A stretch of 9,978 nt of DNA, taken from assembly GCA_036277635.1 (NCBI GenBank), contig DASUMP010000214.1:1-9978 (forward strand), read 5' to 3'. Source of the stretch: DASUMP01 sp036277635. Its GTDB lineage: Bacteria > Actinomycetota > Acidimicrobiia > IMCC26256 > PALSA-610. Positions 6,173 to 9,978 of the stretch are shown here, piece by piece (the first letter of the stretch is position 1; the number at the start of each line of letters is the position of its first letter). The notes beneath the pieces are model-generated. The model was not told where the DNA came from and made no database searches. It was given only the letters and a program-made list of their open reading frames with translations. The position numbers were made by a program, and so were the translations under genes.

Positions 6173-7108
6173 ATGGGGATGCTCGACGGCAAGGTGGCGA
6201 TCGTCACCGGCGCCGGGAACGGCGTCGGGCGCGGCGAGGCCGTCATGCTCGCCGACCACGGGGCGCAGGTGGTCGTGAACGACCTCGGTGGCTCGGTCAC
6301 CGGCGAAGGGAACGACAGTCGCGCCGCCGACGAGGTCGTCGCCGTGATCACCTCGCGCGGCGGCCAGGCCGTCGCGAACTACGACGACGTGGCCGACTTC
6401 GACGGCGCGCAGCGGATCATCGGTACGGCGCTCGAGGCCTTCGGGCGCCTCGACGTGCTCGTGAACAACGCGGGCATCCTGCGCGACCGCATGATGTTCT
6501 CGATGACCGAGGACGAGTTCGACGCCGTGGTGCGAGTGCACCTCAAGGGCACGTTCAACACCATGCACCACGCGTCGGTGCACTGGCGCAACGAGTCGAA
6601 GGAAGGTCGGCAGCCGCGCGCGTCGATCATCAACACGGTGTCGAGCGCCGGCCTCCAAGGTCAGGCGAGCCAGATCAACTACGGCGCGGCGAAGGCCGGC
6701 ATCGCCGCGATGACGGTGATCGCCAGTCTCGAGCTCGCGCGCTACGGCGTCCGCGCGAACTGCGTCGGACCGGGCGGGTTCACCCGCATGGTGGCGCAGG
6801 CGATGCCCGACATCACCGTGAAGCATCCCGAGGAGTACACCGAGTTCGACGCCATGAACCCCGGGAACTCGGCTCCGGCGGTCGTGTACCTGGCGTCCGA
6901 CGAGTCGTTGCACGTCACCGGACAGGTGCTCCGGCTCGTGGGCAACAACCTCGCGCTGTACCGACCGTGGGAGATGGGCGAGCAGTTCCTCGCCACCGAC
7001 AAGGCGGGCAACCCGCAGCAGTGGGATCCGGCCGACATCGGACGCATCCTGAACCGCTACGCGTTCCGCAGCCAGAACCCGGGCATCGACGCGCAACGGC
7101 GCGCCTGA
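6173..7108 (+). CDS. MFE-2-like short-chain dehydrogenase (probable 3-hydroxyacyl-CoA dehydrogenase), second paralogue
   Basis: A 311-residue SDR with TGAGNGVG at 12-19, NNAG at 98-101, Ser157, Tyr170-x-x-x-Lys174 and RVHLKG at 121-126. The VVVNDLGG segment (34-40), ANYDDV (68-73) and a C-terminal extension with the motif WDPADIG (284-290) match the MFE-2 dehydrogenase type. That family oxidises 3-hydroxyacyl-CoA in beta-oxidation-like pathways; the actual substrate is unknown. ATG 6173 follows GGGGGGA (6158-6164) by 8 bases, which favours it over ATG 6179. It is first in a plus-strand operon with the crotonase, 73 bases downstream, and the thiolase. No promoter is evident in that 73-base gap. 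The protein parallels the SDR at 58-960 through most of its length but differs at the C-terminus, so the two may serve different acyl-CoA substrates. Confidence 0.91.
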   Translation: MGMLDGKVAIVTGAGNGVGRGEAVMLADHGAQVVVNDLGGSVTGEGNDSRAADEVVAVITSRGGQAVANYDDVADFDGAQRIIGTALEAFGRLDVLVNNAGILRDRMMFSMTEDEFDAVVRVHLKGTFNTMHHASVHWRNESKEGRQPRASIINTVSSAGLQGQASQINYGAAKAGIAAMTVIASLELARYGVRANCVGPGGFTRMVAQAMPDITVKHPEEYTEFDAMNPGNSAPAVVYLASDESLHVTGQVLRLVGNNLALYRPWEMGEQFLATDKAGNPQQWDPADIGRILNRYAFRSQNPGIDAQRRA

Positions 7109-7181
7109 GCGTCACTCGCACGGCGGGTGCGCCACCGGCGAGACTGCCTGCGATCACGCCCCGGCCCGCGCGGAGGACCTC

Positions 7182-8030
7182 ATGCGGCGGATGTCGATCC
7201 CCGACTTCGAAACGATCGAGTACGACGAGCACGACGACGGCGTCGCCTGGGTCACGCTCGCCCGTCCCCAGGTCCACAACGCGTTCAACTCCCTGATGCA
7301 GCGCGAACTGCACACGTTGTGGCGGCTGCTGCGCCGACACGACCCGGTCAAGTGCATCGTGCTCACCGGCGCCGGCGACAAGGCGTTCTGCACCGGCATC
7401 GACCGGATGGAGCAGATGGGCAGCGAGACCGACGAGTCGACCGATCCCGACGTGGTCGGATCCGGCGGCACGACGCCGTTCATGTTCAACGACCCCGGCG
7501 ACAACATCGGCCCGAAGAGCTGCGACCTCTGGAAGCCGGTCATCGCCGCGGTCAACGGCATGGCGTGCGGTGGCGCGTTCTACATGCTCGGCGAGGTCGA
7601 GTTCATCATCGCCGCCGAGCACGCGACCTTCTTCGATCCGCACGTCACCTACGGCATGACCGCCGCGTTCGAGCCCATCCACATGTCGGGCGTCATGCCC
7701 TTCGGCGAGATCATGCGGTTGTCGCTCCTGGGGAACCACGAACGGCTCGCCGCGGCACGCGCGAAGGAGATCGGTCTCGTCTCGGAGGTCGTCCCCGCGT
7801 CCGAGCTGCGCGAACGTGCGCACTGGGCCGCCGCGGCGATCGCGTCGCAACCTCGGCTCGCGATCGAAGGAACCGTTCGCGCGATCTGGGGCGCGCGCGA
7901 GCTCGGCGCGCGCACCGCACTCCGGCTCGGCTACGCCTACGTGGGGCTCGGCACGAACCAGGAGTCGATCGCCGAAGGCCAGGAGATGTTCGCATCGGGG
8001 AAGCGGATCGATTGGAGACTGCGCTCGTGA
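7182..8030 (+). CDS. Enoyl-CoA hydratase/isomerase-family protein lacking both catalytic glutamates
   Basis: A 282-residue crotonase-fold protein that should bind an acyl-CoA. The oxyanion-hole segments are GDKAFCTGID (65-74) and NGMACGGAF (125-133). Aligned by eye with rat crotonase, Glu144 corresponds to Tyr134 and Glu164 to His154 (in DPHVTYG, 152-158), so both water-activating glutamates are absent. Ordinary hydration of a 2-enoyl-CoA is therefore doubtful; isomerase, hydrolase, decarboxylase or retro-aldol chemistry are options within the superfamily. A stretch at about 80-112 is longer than in minimal crotonases. ATG 7182 is preferred because GGAGG (7172-7176) lies 5 bases upstream; ATG 7191 would give 14. 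The stop overlaps the thiolase start (GTGA, 8027-8030). The fold assignment is firm; the function is open. Confidence 0.9.
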   Translation: MRRMSIPDFETIEYDEHDDGVAWVTLARPQVHNAFNSLMQRELHTLWRLLRRHDPVKCIVLTGAGDKAFCTGIDRMEQMGSETDESTDPDVVGSGGTTPFMFNDPGDNIGPKSCDLWKPVIAAVNGMACGGAFYMLGEVEFIIAAEHATFFDPHVTYGMTAAFEPIHMSGVMPFGEIMRLSLLGNHERLAAARAKEIGLVSEVVPASELRERAHWAAAAIASQPRLAIEGTVRAIWGARELGARTALRLGYAYVGLGTNQESIAEGQEMFASGKRIDWRLRS

Positions 8031-9172
8031 GTCGTCGCGTCGCGATCGTTGGTGCCGCGCTGTCCGACATCGGACGCGTCGACACGCACTCGCCGTTCGA
8101 GCTGCATTTCCAGGCCGCGAGCCGAGCCGTCGCCGACGCCGGCCTGACCAAGGACGATGTCGACGGCTTCGGGTCGACCGGCCTCGGACTGCTCGCACCA
8201 GTCGAGGTCGCCGAGTACCTCGGGCTCCGGCCGACGTGGGCCGACGGCACCGGGGTGGGCGGCTCGACGTGGGAGTTCATGGTCGAGCACGCGGTCGCGG
8301 CGATCTCGGCTGGTCACGCCGAGGTGGTCGTGCTCGTGTACGGGTCGACGGCGCGCGCCGACCTCAAGGCCCGTCGGCGCAGCGCCAACCTCTCGTTCGG
8401 CACACGCGGACCGGTCCAGTTCGACGCACCGTACGGCCACACGTTGATCTCGAAGTACGCAATGGCGGCGCGCCGCCACATGCACGAATTCGGCACGACC
8501 GTGGAGCAGCTCGCCGAGATCGCGGTGTCGACGCGCTACAACGCGTCGCTCAACCCCGAAGCCTTCTACCAGGACCCCATCACGATCGACGACGTGCAGT
8601 CGTCGACCATGATCGCGGATCCGCTCACCAAGCTCCATTGCTGCATCCGCAGCGACGGCGGCGGCGCGATCGTCCTGACGTCGGAGGATCGGGCCCGCGA
8701 CTGCGCGAAGCAGCCGGTGTGGGTGCTCGGCACCGGCGAGACGACGTCGCACACGACGATGAGCGAGTGGGAAGACTTCACCGAGTCACCCGCCGTGCGC
8801 TCCGGACGGCTCGCGTTCGCACGTGCCGGGATCACGCCGGCCGATGTGGACCTGTGCCAGATCTACGACGCGTTCACGCCGATGGTGCTGCTGTCGTTCG
8901 AGGCGCTCGGCTTCTGCGCAAAGGGTGAGGGCGGTCCGTTCGTGGCCGACGGCCGGATGCGCGTCGGCGGCGCCCTCCCGACCAACACCGACGGCGGCGG
9001 TCTGTCCCACTGCCACCCCGGGATGCGCGGGATGTTCCTGCTGGTCGAAGCGGTGCGTCAGCTGCGGCGCGAGGCGAGCGGCCGTCAGGTCGAAGGTGCG
9101 AGCGTGTGCTGCGTCAACGGCACCGGCGGTTGGTTCTCCTCGGCGAGCACCGTCATCCTCGGCATCGACTGA
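8027..9172 (+). CDS. Lipid-transfer-type thiolase-like protein without the nucleophilic cysteine
   Basis: A 381-residue thiolase-fold protein of the SCP-x/lipid-transfer group. At the usual acyl-accepting cysteine it has GTGVGGSTW (74-82), with no cysteine. It keeps IYDAFTP (279-285), the histidine segment GGGLSHCHPG (323-332) and the C-terminal CVNGTGG (362-368). Relatives such as Ltp2 lack the cysteine and act as retro-aldolases on side-chain CoA thioesters, normally with a DUF35 (ChsH2-like) partner. No DUF35 gene is in this window. GTG 8027 overlaps the crotonase stop, and GGAG (8014-8017) lies 9 bases upstream. It ends the operon, converging on the TetR gene 19 bases away. An aldolase role is inferred; a condensing or inactive thiolase is the alternative. 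Confidence 0.9.
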   Translation: MSRRVAIVGAALSDIGRVDTHSPFELHFQAASRAVADAGLTKDDVDGFGSTGLGLLAPVEVAEYLGLRPTWADGTGVGGSTWEFMVEHAVAAISAGHAEVVVLVYGSTARADLKARRRSANLSFGTRGPVQFDAPYGHTLISKYAMAARRHMHEFGTTVEQLAEIAVSTRYNASLNPEAFYQDPITIDDVQSSTMIADPLTKLHCCIRSDGGGAIVLTSEDRARDCAKQPVWVLGTGETTSHTTMSEWEDFTESPAVRSGRLAFARAGITPADVDLCQIYDAFTPMVLLSFEALGFCAKGEGGPFVADGRMRVGGALPTNTDGGGLSHCHPGMRGMFLLVEAVRQLRREASGRQVEGASVCCVNGTGGWFSSASTVILGID

Positions 9173-9181
9173 AGCCCACGA

Positions 9182-9195
9182 CTGACGCTCGTCAG
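9182..9195. terminator. Short palindrome between the convergent thiolase and TetR genes
   Basis: CTGACG (9182-9187) and CGTCAG (9190-9195) are perfect inverted arms around CT. As RNA it would form a 5-bp stem with a GCTC loop. It overlaps the TetR stop codon (9194-9192). It could be a weak bidirectional terminator or a relative of the palindrome at 6131-6144. There is no T-tract on either side. Confidence 0.25.
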
Positions 9196-9866
9196 CCGAC
9201 GAGACGCGGTGCTGCGAAGAACCCGCGGTGCACGCTCGTGGTGAGCGTGTCGAGCACGTCGGCCCGGGAGAACGCCACGTTGCGCGACGTCGTGAAGTAC
9301 GCGAAGCGTTCGAGCAACGCCATCAGGGCCGAAACGGTGGCCTCGCTCGCGTCGGCGCCCGCCTCTCGCATGCCGCGCCCCAACGCGGTCGCGATGTTGG
9401 TGAACGCTTGCACGCCGAGCCGCGACACCTCGCGATCGTCGACGTGGCCCTCCATCCAGGCACGGATGACGGGCCCGTAACGGTCGTACGTGGCGAGGAA
9501 CCGGTCGAGGAACGCGCGGAGCTCGGCGCGACCAGCGTCGTCGGCACCCACCGGGCCCAAGCTCGCCGCAACGGCATCGAGCTCGTCGGCGCAGCTGACC
9601 GCGAGCGCGCGCAAGAGGTCTTCCTTGTTCGCGAAGTACAGGTAGAACGTGCCGTGCGACGTACGCCCGGCGCGCACGATGTCGTCGACGCGCGCCGCGT
9701 GGTAGCCGCGATCGGAGAACACACGCAACCCGGCATCGAGCAACCGGTGCATCGTCTTGCGCCCTTGCGCACGCAGCTCGCGCGCTTGGGCGGGTGCGCC
9801 CGGTGCGACGACGCGGCCCTCACGACGATCGCCGCGGCGGCGGGGGGACTTGTACGCTTCGCTCAC
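9192..9866 (-). CDS. TetR-family transcriptional regulator
   Basis: A 224-residue TetR repressor. The DNA-binding domain covers about residues 37-83, with the helix-turn-helix around RVDDIVRAGRTSHGTFYLYF (59-78) followed by ANKEDLL. Residues 84-224 form the helical ligand-binding and dimerisation half. A basic extension of about 36 residues precedes the domain. GTG 9866 is the start, with GGAGG (minus strand, 9877-9873) 6 bases upstream. The gene is divergent from the acyl-CoA synthetase at 9904 with only 37 bases between, and convergent with the thiolase operon. By family precedent it probably represses itself and the neighbouring acyl-CoA genes in response to an acyl-CoA or related ligand; the ligand is not readable. 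Confidence 0.92.
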   Translation of the reverse strand: MSEAYKSPRRRGDRREGRVVAPGAPAQARELRAQGRKTMHRLLDAGLRVFSDRGYHAARVDDIVRAGRTSHGTFYLYFANKEDLLRALAVSCADELDAVAASLGPVGADDAGRAELRAFLDRFLATYDRYGPVIRAWMEGHVDDREVSRLGVQAFTNIATALGRGMREAGADASEATVSALMALLERFAYFTTSRNVAFSRADVLDTLTTSVHRGFFAAPRLVG

Positions 9867-9880
9867 TCAGCCCCTCCCCC

Positions 9881-9903
9881 CGACGCATCCGAAAGGTCCG
9901 TCG
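9881..9903. promoter_or_regulatory. Candidate TetR operator between the regulator and the second synthetase
   Basis: CGACG (9881-9885) and CGTCG (9899-9903) are inverted arms. CC (9889-9890) and GG (9895-9896) continue the symmetry with a one-base offset. The site fills most of the 37-base divergent gap and overlaps the synthetase ribosome site (GAAAGG, 9891-9896). A possible -10 box for the synthetase, TACGCT (9853-9858), lies inside the TetR coding start; no -35 box is apparent. Confidence 0.28.
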
Positions 9904-9978
9904 ATGCTGCCGGCGACGACACGTGAGGCGGCACGTCGATTCGGCGATCGTACCGCCTACGTCACCGACGACGGCTGG
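9904..9978 (+). CDS. Acyl-CoA synthetase N-terminus (partial, runs off the window)
   Basis: The first 25 codons of a gene cut by the window edge. ATG 9904 follows GAAAGG (9891-9896) by 7 bases. The start MLPATTREAARRFGDRTAYV and the following DDGW resemble the N-terminus of AMP-binding acyl-CoA ligases, where a helix with ARRFGDR precedes the first strand of the adenylation domain. No catalytic motif is reached, so the family call rests on this short pattern and on its place divergent from a TetR gene among acyl-CoA genes. Confidence 0.6.
   Translation, partial: MLPATTREAARRFGDRTAYVTDDGW

Overview
The window is very GC-rich with strong G/C third positions. It uses GTG starts freely and stops mostly with TGA, and the genes sit in tightly packed short operons. 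The protein set is acyl-CoA ligases, MFE-2-type short-chain dehydrogenases, a crotonase, a lipid-transfer-type thiolase, a beta-lactamase-fold esterase and a TetR regulator. Together these point to a high-GC actinobacterium with a large lipid, steroid or terpenoid catabolic repertoire. An Acidimicrobiia- or Mycobacteriales-like lineage is my inference; no rRNA or tRNA is present to test it.

Layout from left to right: (1) a plus-strand pair, an MFE-2-like SDR (58-960) translationally coupled to an acyl-CoA synthetase (957-2630). (2) A non-metabolic island (about 2622-4053) with a solitary AbiEi-like/DUF559 putative nuclease gene (2777-3778). It is flanked by a 9-bp tandem repeat and by three 52-bp imperfect palindromes of identical geometry, one before the gene and two in tandem after it. 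(3) A minus-strand pair reading leftward, an SDR (6008-5232) coupled to a beta-lactamase-fold serine hydrolase (5235-4075). (4) A divergent promoter region (6009-6172), then a plus-strand operon: a second MFE-2-like SDR (6173-7108), a crotonase-fold protein (7182-8030) and a thiolase-like protein (8027-9172). (5) A convergent TetR regulator (9866-9192), divergent from the first 25 codons of a second probable acyl-CoA synthetase (9904 to the window end).

The metabolic genes fit one theme. A ligase activates a carboxylic acid to its CoA thioester, SDRs oxidise hydroxyl groups, the crotonase and thiolase-like proteins act on the acyl-CoA, and an esterase may open ester or lactone substrates. The crotonase lacks both usual catalytic glutamates and the thiolase lacks the nucleophilic cysteine. 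The 6173-9172 operon may therefore not do ordinary beta-oxidation; a retro-aldol or other non-thiolytic chemistry is possible. The substrate cannot be read from the sequence.

The least explained signal is the set of three 52-bp palindromic elements around the DUF559 gene. Each has 12-bp arms ending in the CGCGCCAGAAC motif, separated by exactly 28 bp of diverged sequence. They could be a mobile or REP-like element family, recognition sites of the nuclease-like protein, or 3'-end structures of the neighbouring genes.
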